From an uncultured Pirellulaceae bacterium (lineage in GTDB: Bacteria > Planctomycetota > Planctomycetia > Pirellulales > Pirellulaceae), in NCBI GenBank assembly GCA_947259675.1, contig CAMYNE010000050.1, forward strand, positions 1-8,821: 8,821 bases of DNA, written 5' to 3'. The position numbers and the translations under genes were made by a program. How positions within the stretch are numbered: position 1 is the stretch's first letter; every line of letters starts with the position of its first letter. Positions 1 to 6,226 of the stretch are shown piece after piece. Under the pieces are notes generated by a model. That model was given only the letters and a program-made list of their open reading frames with translations. It was not told the DNA's origin and searched no databases.

Positions 1-197
1 GAGCGGCTGCGCACCGCGGCCACACAGCCGATATAGGTCGAGAAAAAGATCACCTTGCGGACAACTTCATCCGACCAGTAGAGGCTGACATCGTCGGTCG
101 CCTTGCGCAGCACGACGTTGGCCATGGCCGTCAGCAACGCGACACAGACGGCGATAAACAACGACCACTCCTCAAACACCAGGAAGCCGCGATCGAT
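1..197 (-). CDS. TRAP transporter small permease (DctQ family), fragment truncated at both ends
   Basis: The minus strand reads from about base 197 off the left edge of the window. The translation contains FEEWSLFIAVCVALLTAMAN, then VVLRK, then LYWSDEVVRKVIFF and TYIGCVAAVRSRS. This is the pattern of the DctQ/small-permease subunit of tripartite ATP-independent periplasmic transporters: a hydrophobic helix, a conserved N-V-x-x-R, a W-S-x-E-x-x-R element, then a second helix with a conserved glycine. Such proteins pair with a large DctM permease and a periplasmic binding protein to import organic acids by ion symport. Only about 65 residues are present. There is no ATG near the expected start, and an in-frame TAG lies at 210-212, so the 5' end is broken at the junction with the next gene. 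GC is about 59%, higher than the DNA that follows. The family call is fairly secure; the substrate cannot be told. Confidence 0.72.
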   Translation of the reverse strand, partial: MDRGFLVFEEWSLFIAVCVALLTAMANVVLRKATDDVSLYWSDEVVRKVIFFSTYIGCVAAVRSR

Positions 198-202
198 AGC
201 TA
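188..202. other. Junction between two 5'-truncated, oppositely oriented genes
   Basis: Left of this point the minus strand encodes a DctQ-type permease; right of it the plus strand encodes a capsule-type polysaccharide protein beginning at an Ile-Asp-Ser-Tyr motif. The two recognisable proteins stop at the same place, around CGATCGAT (190-197), a short stretch made of overlapping palindromes. Base composition drops from about 59% to about 48% GC across it. The plus-strand frame stays open into the permease by chance, but there it encodes Arg/His/Asp-rich sequence with no resemblance to a glycosyltransferase. This may be an assembly misjoin, a chimeric clone or a genuine rearrangement. The sequence alone cannot decide. 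Confidence 0.6.
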
Positions 203-605
203 CGAATTGCTAAAAACCTCCGACACGGTCGTTTCATTCGGTTCAAGCATTGGTATCGAAGCGGTATTCTGGGAACGACCGTCAGTTTCGTTGGGACCGT
301 GTTTTTATCAGCATCTGGAAGGCACTTACCGCCCGACTTCGCATCAACAGACGCTAAGTTTTTTGAAAGCCGATTTGAAACCTCTGCCCAAAACGGGCGC
401 TTTGATGTACGGCTACTGGTGTCAAACACGAGGACAGAAATACAAGTACTTTGAAGCGACGGGATTGTTCGACGGAACCTTTAAAGACAAAATAATCTAT
501 GCAGGGATGAATACGGACAAAGAAAAATCGTTACCCCAAAAAGTCAAACGCGAGGCGGGCAGAGTGCTAAAACAACTGACTCGGCAAAGGCCGTTAGGGC
601 ACTAA
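192..605 (+). CDS. Capsule-type polysaccharide biosynthesis / glycosyltransferase-like protein, C-terminal fragment
   Basis: About 137 residues of recognisable protein run to a TAA at 603-605. The opening IDSYELLKTSDTVVSFGSSI, followed by GIEAVFWERPSVSLGP and FYQHL, matches the sugar-nucleotide-binding C-terminal half of GT-B-like proteins of the capsule polysaccharide group: an aspartate-containing loop, a Gly-Ser-Ser-x-Gly-x-Glu-Ala turn, then a proline-led strand. A downstream segment with KYFEATGLFDGTFK is also typical of these proteins. Full-length members usually have more than 400 residues, so the N-terminal domain is missing, cut at the junction near base 190. An ATG at 207 is only an internal methionine. 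The likely role is in building or exporting a surface glycan, which fits the nonulosonate genes downstream. The family call rests on motif memory; the exact activity is unknown. Confidence 0.6.
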   Translation: MDSYELLKTSDTVVSFGSSIGIEAVFWERPSVSLGPCFYQHLEGTYRPTSHQQTLSFLKADLKPLPKTGALMYGYWCQTRGQKYKYFEATGLFDGTFKDKIIYAGMNTDKEKSLPQKVKREAGRVLKQLTRQRPLGH

Positions 606-690
606 ATATCGGGCAAGCTCCTTTTGCTTACCGGAACCTGGACACGTACAAGCGAGACGCTTGTGCTACGACAACCACATCGGAAATCCA

Positions 691-1119
691 ATGCTACATT
701 CGAAATCGTCAAAATTCATGCCATCGGTTGTAGTTCTACTGTTGATCGTCATTTCCATCGGTTGCGGAGGCGACGTCGAGGTGACTTGGCCGGGTAACGC
801 GAAAAAAGACTGGGTCAAAAACGTGAGCGGTCGTGGAATGGGCAACGTTTGGGGTGTCATTCTGAATGTCGACAAAATCGAAGGCGAAATCAGCATCAAT
901 CCTGAGGGCACGTTTGGCAAAACGCCTGCGGAAACAAATGCTTCGAATGAGATTTTCTTTGGAAACGTCGTGATCAAACTCGAAACGACGAACAGAGAAG
1001 ACTTCAAGCTATTCGTAAACGGCAAGAGATATGGCAAAGTTAAAAAAGGCTATCGAGTCCATGTCGACACCGATCGAAACGTGAACATCAATGGCCAGCC
1101 CCGCAAAGTTACCAATTAA
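691..1119 (+). CDS. Small predicted lipoprotein, hypothetical
   Basis: The 142-residue protein starts with MLHSKSSKF, a short basic segment, then the hydrophobic stretch VVVLLLIVISIG ending in Cys25. This reads as a type II signal peptide; Ser at -3 is unusual, but Ile-Gly before the Cys is acceptable. The mature part is small, polar and probably beta-rich, with a C-terminal stretch FVNGKRYGKVKKGYRVHVD and then NINGQPR. I do not recognise a functional family. Start choice: ATG 691 is preferred because GGA at 682-684 is suitably spaced and the basic n-region is kept. An upstream TTG at 661 would only add ten residues, and ATG 718 would lose the positive charges. It lies 55 bases from the end of the preceding gene on the same strand, so co-transcription is possible. 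Export and lipidation are predictions. Confidence 0.62.
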   Translation: MLHSKSSKFMPSVVVLLLIVISIGCGGDVEVTWPGNAKKDWVKNVSGRGMGNVWGVILNVDKIEGEISINPEGTFGKTPAETNASNEIFFGNVVIKLETTNREDFKLFVNGKRYGKVKKGYRVHVDTDRNVNINGQPRKVTN

Positions 1120-1156
1120 CAACGGGCAAATATCGTCCTGGGGTTGGCCGATACTT

Positions 1157-1192
1157 AGAAGCCCCCGCGGTTGGGTGTCTGACCATCAACCT
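1157..1192. repeat. GC-rich hairpin repeat, copy A (hairpin half lost)
   Basis: This copy begins AGAAGCCCCCGCG and continues GTTGGGTGTCTGACCATCAA then CCT. It aligns with copy B (1224-1267) along its whole length, but lacks the eight bases TTCACGCG that form the loop and 3' stem in copy B. It therefore cannot fold the CCGCG/CGCGG stem. It is probably a dispersed intergenic repeat; genome copy number cannot be judged here. Confidence 0.55.
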
Positions 1193-1223
1193 AACGCCGC
1201 ACCAAGCAACACATTTTTTGCGC

Positions 1224-1267
1224 AGAAGCCCCCGCGTTCACGCGGTCGGGAGTCTCACCTTCAACCT
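1224..1267. repeat. GC-rich hairpin repeat, copy B (intact hairpin)
   Basis: The core stem is CCGCG (1232-1236) and CGCGG (1241-1245) around a TTCA loop, and can extend by three pairs (CCC 1229-1231 with GGG 1248-1250) past a two-base bulge. The flanks AGAAGCCCC and GTCTCACCTTCAACCT match copy A 67 bases upstream. A run of T precedes rather than follows the stem, so a plus-strand intrinsic terminator is unlikely. Confidence 0.58.
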
Positions 1268-1461
1268 GGACGAGCGGTTTCCAAACACACCGCGTAAAGA
1301 AACTCCGACGTCTACGCTGATGGCCGAACACTTATGCAAGCATTCGACTCCCATTTGCGAAGTGCTGTCAGTTTGCTGCCTTAACTTTTCATATTGTTGA
1401 TTCGAAACCGCTGAGTTAGCTTTACGATCTTCGAATTGCAACTTAGCCGAGGTGAACAAGG

Positions 1462-2499
1462 ATGTTCTGGCTTAAAGATCAAACCGTGCTAATCACAGGT
1501 GGTACGGGCTCGTTTGGAAAACAGTGTGCTCAATTCCTTCTGGAACATTCGCAAGTCAAACGACTTGTCATCTTCAGTCGCGACGAACAAAAGCACGTCA
1601 ACTTGCGGCGGAACCTCTTTCCGCCCGACCAATATCCGCAGATTCGCTATTTCGTCGGTGACGTTCGCGACTGCGAACGGCTGAAGCGGGCGATGCGCGG
1701 GGTCGACTACGTCATTCACGCTGCGGCCATGAAGCACGTCGATATCGCTGAATACAACCCGCAGGAATGTATCCATACCAATATCGGCGGTGCGGAAAAC
1801 GTCATTAATGCGAGTCTTGATGCGGGCGTCAAAAAAGTCATCGCGCTGTCAACCGATAAAGCGGCTGGCCCCATCAACCTCTACGGTGCCACAAAACTTT
1901 GCAGTGACAAACTTTTTGTCGCGGCAAATTCACTTGCTGGTGAAAATGGAACCCGATTCGCCGTCGTGCGTTATGGAAATGTGCTCGGTTCCAACGGAAG
2001 TGTCGTTCCCTTCTTTCAAAAACAGGCGAAGCACGGCGAACTTCCGATCACCGACCCGAAGATGACTCGATTTATCATCACGCTTGAACAGGGCATCCAA
2101 TTCGTGATAACCGCGTTCACAGAAATGGAAGGTGGCGAAGTTTTCGTACCCAAGATTCCCAGCACCACAATTCTGGATATTGCTCGCGCTGTTGCCCCCG
2201 AATGCACGACGCGAATCGTTGGGATCCGTCCCGGAGAAAAGTTGCACGAGTGCATGGTTCCTTCAGATGAGGCTCGGCAAACGCTTGAGTTTGAGGACTA
2301 CTTCATTATCCAACCTGCATTTCGAAGTTGGTCGAGCGTTCCGCCGACGTATGCTGCGATCGGCAAGCCTTGCGCGGATGGGTTTTCGTATGCCAGTGAT
2401 AACAACAATCACTGGCTGACCGTTTCCGATTTGCGGAATCTGATTGCGCAATGCAGCGACGTTTCCGGCGTACACCGTAAAGCCATCGCGGCCGCTTGA
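1462..2499 (+). CDS. pseB: UDP-N-acetylglucosamine 4,6-dehydratase (inverting), PseB
   Basis: PseB carries out the first step of CMP-pseudaminate synthesis, converting UDP-GlcNAc to UDP-2-acetamido-2,6-dideoxy-beta-L-arabino-hexos-4-ulose by NADP-dependent 4,6-dehydration with C5 inversion. The 345-residue protein is a short-chain dehydrogenase of the extended type. The Rossmann motif GGTGSFG is at 13-19, followed by FSRDEQK at 38-44, GDVRD at 66-70 and HAAAMKHVD at 86-94. The catalytic segment LSTDKA gives Asp132 and Lys133, with Tyr141 and Lys145 in YGATK. These are the positions known for the H. pylori FlaA1/PseB triad. The C-terminal IRPGEKLHE is characteristic of this family. Length is normal. 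The ATG at 1462 has GAGG nine bases upstream. It is the first gene of a four-gene operon, with 15 bases before pseC. Confusion with retaining dehydratases is unlikely given the short cytoplasmic form and partner genes. Confidence 0.93.
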   Translation: MFWLKDQTVLITGGTGSFGKQCAQFLLEHSQVKRLVIFSRDEQKHVNLRRNLFPPDQYPQIRYFVGDVRDCERLKRAMRGVDYVIHAAAMKHVDIAEYNPQECIHTNIGGAENVINASLDAGVKKVIALSTDKAAGPINLYGATKLCSDKLFVAANSLAGENGTRFAVVRYGNVLGSNGSVVPFFQKQAKHGELPITDPKMTRFIITLEQGIQFVITAFTEMEGGEVFVPKIPSTTILDIARAVAPECTTRIVGIRPGEKLHECMVPSDEARQTLEFEDYFIIQPAFRSWSSVPPTYAAIGKPCADGFSYASDNNNHWLTVSDLRNLIAQCSDVSGVHRKAIAAA

Positions 2500-2514
2500 T
2501 GGAAAGGATCGACC

Positions 2515-3681
2515 ATGTTGCCTTATGGAAAACAGACGATTGAAGCCGACGACATCCGAGCCGTCTTGCGGACTCTGGAATCGGATTGGCTGACGACAGG
2601 GCCGGCAGTCGAGCAATTCGAAGAATGCTTTGCCCGCGCCGTTGGTGCGAGGCATGCGGTCGCCGTTTCCAGTGGAACCGCAGCACTCCATTCCGCAATG
2701 GTTGCTGCGGGAATCAACTCTAATGACGAAGTTATCGTTCCCGCAATTTCCTTTGTCGCGACGGCCAACGCGGTCGTCTATTGCGGCGGCAAACCCGTTT
2801 TTGCCGATGTTGATCCGGAAACCCTGCTGATTGACCCTGTCGACGTCATCAAAAAAATCACGGACAAAACAAAGGCCATCGTCACGATGGATTATGCGGG
2901 TCAGCCTTGTGATTACGATGTACTTCGCAGAATTGCCAATCAACACGAGTTGACTCTCATCGCAGATGCTTGCCATTCGCTGGGCGGAAAAGACGATGAT
3001 CGTGCCGTTGGTACATTTGCCGATTTGAATTGCTTCAGCTTGCACCCGGTTAAACCGATCACCGCTGGTGAAGGCGGCGTGATCACGACCGACAACGCCG
3101 AATTTGCACGAGCCATGAAAGTCTTTCGTAATCATGGCATTTCAGATGACTTCCGTTCTCGAGAAAAAACAGCTTCGCATTCCTATGCGATGAGCACGTT
3201 AGGTTTTAACTATCGCTTAACCGACATTCAATGCGCTTTGGCCGCTTCGCAACTCAAAAAACTCAACCGCTTCACCGATCGCCGAAATGAAATTGCCAGT
3301 CGCTACGACGACCTATTGGCCGATCATCGTCACGTTACACCGTTGTCGAAACGCAACTCGGTCCGTCACGCCTATCACCTGTACGTCGTCCGCTGGAATG
3401 AAACCAAATCCGGGTTGAACCGTGACGAGGCATTTCAACGGTTGAGATCGCAGGAAATCGGCGTTAACGTCCACTTTGAACCGATTTACCGTCATCCATA
3501 TTACCGTGAACCGCTCGGCTGTGTTGACCACCGGTGTCCAATGGCCGATCAAGTCTATTCCGAGATTCTGTCGCTACCTATTTTCCCATCGATGACACTG
3601 TTTGATATTCATCGAGTCGTTCGGGAAATCTCACGAATCATCGACAGAGATCAAAAACCAGGAATTCGATCCCTTGCCTGA
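2515..3681 (+). CDS. pseC: UDP-4-amino-4,6-dideoxy-N-acetyl-beta-L-altrosamine transaminase, PseC
   Basis: PseC is the second enzyme of the pathway: it transfers an amino group, usually from glutamate, to the 4-keto sugar made by PseB. The 388-residue protein belongs to the DegT/DnrJ/EryC1/StrS fold-type I PLP aminotransferases. MLPYGKQTIEADDI is the standard PseC opening. SSGTAAL at 52-58 contacts the cofactor phosphate, Asp151 in DACHSLGG should bind the pyridine nitrogen, and Lys180 in FSLHPVKPIT should form the Schiff base. GEGGVITTD follows at 185-193. The late segment VNVHFEPIYRHPYY is typical of sugar aminotransferases of this subgroup. Length is normal and all key residues are present. 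The ATG at 2515 is preceded by GGAAAGG at 2501-2507. The gene end overlaps the start of the cytidylyltransferase, which suggests coupled translation. Confidence 0.92.
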   Translation: MLPYGKQTIEADDIRAVLRTLESDWLTTGPAVEQFEECFARAVGARHAVAVSSGTAALHSAMVAAGINSNDEVIVPAISFVATANAVVYCGGKPVFADVDPETLLIDPVDVIKKITDKTKAIVTMDYAGQPCDYDVLRRIANQHELTLIADACHSLGGKDDDRAVGTFADLNCFSLHPVKPITAGEGGVITTDNAEFARAMKVFRNHGISDDFRSREKTASHSYAMSTLGFNYRLTDIQCALAASQLKKLNRFTDRRNEIASRYDDLLADHRHVTPLSKRNSVRHAYHLYVVRWNETKSGLNRDEAFQRLRSQEIGVNVHFEPIYRHPYYREPLGCVDHRCPMADQVYSEILSLPIFPSMTLFDIHRVVREISRIIDRDQKPGIRSLA

Positions 3682-4411
3682 AATTACCAAAACGGTCGCC
3701 ATTATCCAGGCTCGCATGGGAAGCACGCGGTTGCCCGGCAAGGTTCTCGCCGATGTCTGTGGCCAGACGATGCTCTCTCGCGTTGTTGATCGAGTCAACA
3801 AAGCGAATGGTGTCGACGGGGTCGTTGTCGCAGTTCCCGATACGTTGATTGACCGTCATGTAGTCCATTTTTGCGATCAACAGGAAATCAGTGTCGTCGT
3901 TGGCCCCGAACACGATGTGTTATCGCGATACGTCAAAGCGGCCGATCACACGGCTGCCCGTCGTATCGTTCGCATTACGGCTGACTGTCCATTGATTGAC
4001 CCCGAGGTGATTGATGAGACCATTTCGGTTCTGGATCACAATCCGAACTACGATTACGGGTGTAATTTTTGGCCAACTCGACACTTCCCGCGAGGTTTGG
4101 ACATTGAAGTCTTGACGATTGAGACATTGCGGAGAATCGACCGAATGGTGACGGCCGCCAGACATCGCGAACATGTAACGCTGGGAATCTACGAGCAACC
4201 GGATTTGTTTCAAATTGGTTTCAAGGGTGCGGCGAGCAACCACAGTCATCTGCGTTGGACCGTTGACACGGCGGAAGATCTCGACCTGGTTAATCAGATC
4301 TATCGTCATTTCGAAGGTCGGGAGTTTCGCTGGCTGGATGTCATTGAAGCCTACGATCGCTTTCCACACTGGCTTTCAATTAATCAACACATTGTTCAAA
4401 AGGCTGCCTGA
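3674..4411 (+). CDS. spsF: SpsF/PseF-like cytidylyltransferase
   Basis: This is a nucleotidyltransferase of the CTP_transf_3 (CMP-sugar synthetase) group, predicted to activate the finished nonulosonic acid with CTP. With a TTG start it has 245 residues. The signature QARMGSTRLPGK at 12-23 forms the nucleotide-binding loop. VGPEHDVLSRY (76-86), RITADCPLIDP (100-110), FPRGLDIEVL (138-147), REHVTLGIY (165-173) and RWTVDTAEDLDLV (194-206) are the expected SpsF-type motifs. Start choice: an ATG at 3602 would overlap pseC by 80 bases and add an unconserved N-terminus, and the next ATG lies inside the binding loop. TTG 3674 puts the protein just ahead of its conserved strand, overlaps the pseC stop by eight bases, and has AGGA at 3659-3662. 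The sequence resembles SpsF more than the PseF/NeuA type, so the acceptor sugar is inferred from context. Confidence 0.82.
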   Translation: MPEITKTVAIIQARMGSTRLPGKVLADVCGQTMLSRVVDRVNKANGVDGVVVAVPDTLIDRHVVHFCDQQEISVVVGPEHDVLSRYVKAADHTAARRIVRITADCPLIDPEVIDETISVLDHNPNYDYGCNFWPTRHFPRGLDIEVLTIETLRRIDRMVTAARHREHVTLGIYEQPDLFQIGFKGAASNHSHLRWTVDTAEDLDLVNQIYRHFEGREFRWLDVIEAYDRFPHWLSINQHIVQKAA

Positions 4412-5979
4412 TGTTGCCACGTGATTTGAGACTGTTAATCCGCGCAGACGTTGGTCCACGAATTGGCACCGGTCATTTGATGCGGTGCCTAGCGCTTGGG
4501 CAGGCTTGGAAGTCGATCGGCGGACAAGTCGCCTTCGCATGCGGGGCTCTGCCCGGCGTGTTAAAAAACCGCTTGATCAACGAGGGTTTTGCGCTGTTTT
4601 CAATTGCCAATGCGGCTTGTGACGGAACGGATGCCAGAGAAACCTGCGATATCGCAACTGCATTCGCTCCCGATTGGGTGGTTCTGGACGGCTACCGCTT
4701 CAATGACGCGTATCAGTCGAGACTTCGTTCCGTTGAAGGGAGTTTGCTTGTCGTTGACGACTATGGTCACGGTCGGCACGAAGCTGCCGATGCCGTCTTG
4801 AATCAGAATGCTTATGCCACATACCATTCCTACCCGCACGTCAAGCAGGATCGCCTGCTGCTGGGGTCCAAATACTTGTTGTTGCGAAACGAGTTTTCCG
4901 AGAATCATCCCGATTCAGACGACAAACACATCGTCAGCAAAGTCAAACGCATCCTCGTTACATTCGGAGGGGCCGATCCGGAAAACGTCACGCTACGGAC
5001 ACTTAAAGCGCTCGATTCGCTCGACAAATCCAATGTCGTTGTCGACGTCGTTATTGGTGCAAGTTATCAACACACGGAAGAACTTCGAGTCTTCAAGAAA
5101 TCAACGACTTTGAATTTGAGACTGCACCGAAACGTTGACCGAATGTCGTCGTTGATGTCGAAAGTCGATCTAGCCATCAGTGCAGGAGGCTCTACTTGTT
5201 ACGAACTGGCTCGTTGTGGAATTCCGACGGCAATCATTTCAATCGCCGACAACCAAAAACCGATTGCCAAATCGCTTCACGAAAAAGGTGTGGCGATTTG
5301 CTGTGGCCATTACGAGGATTTTGATGGATCCAGATTCGCGAAAACTCTACGGGAAGTCTTTCGAGACGCGGAGAAACGAAGATCCATGTCCCAATGCGCC
5401 AAACGGCTTGTTGATGGAAACGGCTCGATACGAATTGCACAACACCTTTCCTCCCAACTGTATCAACTACGCCCGGCGAATCAAAACGATTTTGACATTC
5501 TGCTGGAATTGCGGAATGAACCCGAGTTCCGTGCACTGTCTTTCAACCCCCAGTTCGTTTCGCATGATTCGCATCGAAACTGGCTTCACAAAAAACTGAC
5601 GTCGCCCAATTCAGCGCTGTGGATTGCCCATTTCAAACACGGTCCACCACTCGGTTACATCTGCGCGGACATCGACCATCAGCATTCAAACTGCAACTTC
5701 AGCATTTGTCTCCACTCGTCCGAGCGCGGAAAACGTCATGGACCAACACTGATCGATAAGGCCACTCGCCAGATTTTTTCCCAATTCGATGTTGAGCAGA
5801 CTGTCGCCCAACTCAAACACGGCAAACACGCATCTCAATTCGCGTTCCGTAAAGCGGGCTACTCAACCATTGCCCCAACCATCGTTAGAGGCCAAACTGC
5901 TTACCAAATGGCGTTCGACCGATCTCTGCTCGACGGCGAAGAACTGACCTATTCACTGCAGCTCTTAAAGTCCGCGTGA
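4411..5979 (+). CDS. pseG: PseG UDP-sugar hydrolase fused to a C-terminal GNAT acetyltransferase (PseH-like)
   Basis: The 522-residue protein joins two pathway steps. Residues 1 to about 350 are PseG, a GT-B fold hydrolase that removes UDP from UDP-2,4-diacetamido-2,4,6-trideoxy-beta-L-altropyranose. Landmarks are RADVGPRIGTGHLMR (11-25) with the expected catalytic His22, VVLDGYRF (90-97), LLVVDDYGH (112-120), ILVTFGGADPENVT (181-194) and the UDP-binding ISAGGSTCYELARCGIP (256-272) followed by ADNQ (279-282). Residues about 351-505 form a GNAT domain, beginning LYQLRPANQNDFD, that should acetylate the C4 amine as PseH does. Its acetyl-CoA loop reads SERGKRHGP (437-445), where the central glycine of the usual R/Q-x-x-G-x-G/A is arginine, so activity is less certain. 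The ATG overlaps the preceding stop as TGATG (4409-4413), indicating translational coupling. Last gene of the operon. Confidence 0.9.
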   Translation: MLPRDLRLLIRADVGPRIGTGHLMRCLALGQAWKSIGGQVAFACGALPGVLKNRLINEGFALFSIANAACDGTDARETCDIATAFAPDWVVLDGYRFNDAYQSRLRSVEGSLLVVDDYGHGRHEAADAVLNQNAYATYHSYPHVKQDRLLLGSKYLLLRNEFSENHPDSDDKHIVSKVKRILVTFGGADPENVTLRTLKALDSLDKSNVVVDVVIGASYQHTEELRVFKKSTTLNLRLHRNVDRMSSLMSKVDLAISAGGSTCYELARCGIPTAIISIADNQKPIAKSLHEKGVAICCGHYEDFDGSRFAKTLREVFRDAEKRRSMSQCAKRLVDGNGSIRIAQHLSSQLYQLRPANQNDFDILLELRNEPEFRALSFNPQFVSHDSHRNWLHKKLTSPNSALWIAHFKHGPPLGYICADIDHQHSNCNFSICLHSSERGKRHGPTLIDKATRQIFSQFDVEQTVAQLKHGKHASQFAFRKAGYSTIAPTIVRGQTAYQMAFDRSLLDGEELTYSLQLLKSA

Positions 5980-5995
5980 TCCTGGTCGGAAAAGT

Positions 5996-6075
5996 GTAGC
6001 CACAATTGTCCTCAATTGTGTTTTGGAACGATGAGCCCAACGAGACTGTGTTCATTTGAGGACAAATGAACCTCC
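5996..6075. repeat. Inverted pair of REP-like hairpins (REPIN/BIME-type element)
   Basis: The left unit is GTAG (5996-5999), one base, then the perfect stem CACAATTG (6001-6008)/CAATTGTG (6013-6020) around TCCT. The right unit is the mirror image: stem GTTCATTTG (6050-6058)/CAAATGAAC (6063-6071) around AGGA, then CTCC (6072-6075), which is GGAG on the other strand. Read outside-in, both units share TTGTCCTCAA at the stem top but have different, fully paired stem bases, so structure rather than sequence is kept. GTAG/GGAG at the foot of a hairpin is the mark of REP elements mobilised by RAYT (TnpA-REP) transposases. It starts 17 bases after the pseG stop and might also stabilise the 3' end of the transcript. 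Confidence 0.72.
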
Positions 6076-6081
6076 AAATTA

Positions 6082-6119
6082 GTTCCTGACAAAGCCTGGT
6101 CAGACGCGAAGCGAGGAAC
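6082..6119. repeat. Small imperfect multi-arm inverted repeat
   Basis: An outer stem GTTCCT (6082-6087)/AGGAAC (6114-6119) encloses GAC (6088-6090)/GTC (6099-6101) and a tight CGC-GAA-GCG hairpin (6105-6113), a possible three-way junction. A CTGAC/GTCAG pairing (6086-6090 with 6099-6103) competes with the outer stem. It directly follows the REP pair. It could be part of a larger repeat unit or the leader of the next gene; no function is visible. Confidence 0.35.
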
Positions 6120-6226
6120 ACCGGATAATGATCATTGGCGTTATGCGATCGTCGAAGATCATCTACTAGCGGGAGTCAAATCGTGAGCCGGATAGATTCC
6201 AATTCGTTACGCAGCAAGGAAAACCG

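Larger units (their letters stand above)
1120..1461. other. Gene-free intergenic region upstream of pseB
   Basis: No convincing coding sequence is seen on either strand. The region holds two related GC-rich repeats (1157-1192 and 1224-1267). Nearer pseB there is an AT-richer stretch (about 1380-1440) with two TTCGAA palindromes at 1401-1406 and 1430-1435. The pseB promoter should lie here, but no sigma-70-like pair with standard spacing stands out. A GAGG at 1449-1452 may serve as the pseB ribosome binding site. Confidence 0.5.

Noticed and set aside
3..191. Plus-strand frame open from the window edge into the capsule-type gene, as if it were one longer protein
   Set aside because: The translated part before about base 192 is Arg/His/Asp-rich with no family likeness, and the opposite strand there encodes a clear DctQ-type permease. 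The open frame is a by-product of high GC antisense to that gene.
606..660. GCAAGC...GCTTACC as a terminator after the capsule-type gene
   Set aside because: Only four consecutive bases pair (AAGC/GCTT), and no T tract follows.
1157..1267. Repeats upstream of pseB as a CRISPR array
   Set aside because: There are only two unequal copies, and one lacks part of the hairpin; no regular spacer or cas gene is present.
1238..1459. 73-residue minus-strand frame upstream of pseB
   Set aside because: It runs through the GC-rich repeat, has no family likeness, and would occupy the leader region of pseB.
6127..6136. Perfect 10-base palindrome AATGATCATT as an operator for the hypothetical gene
   Set aside because: It is a single isolated site with no promoter elements nearby and no second copy in the window.
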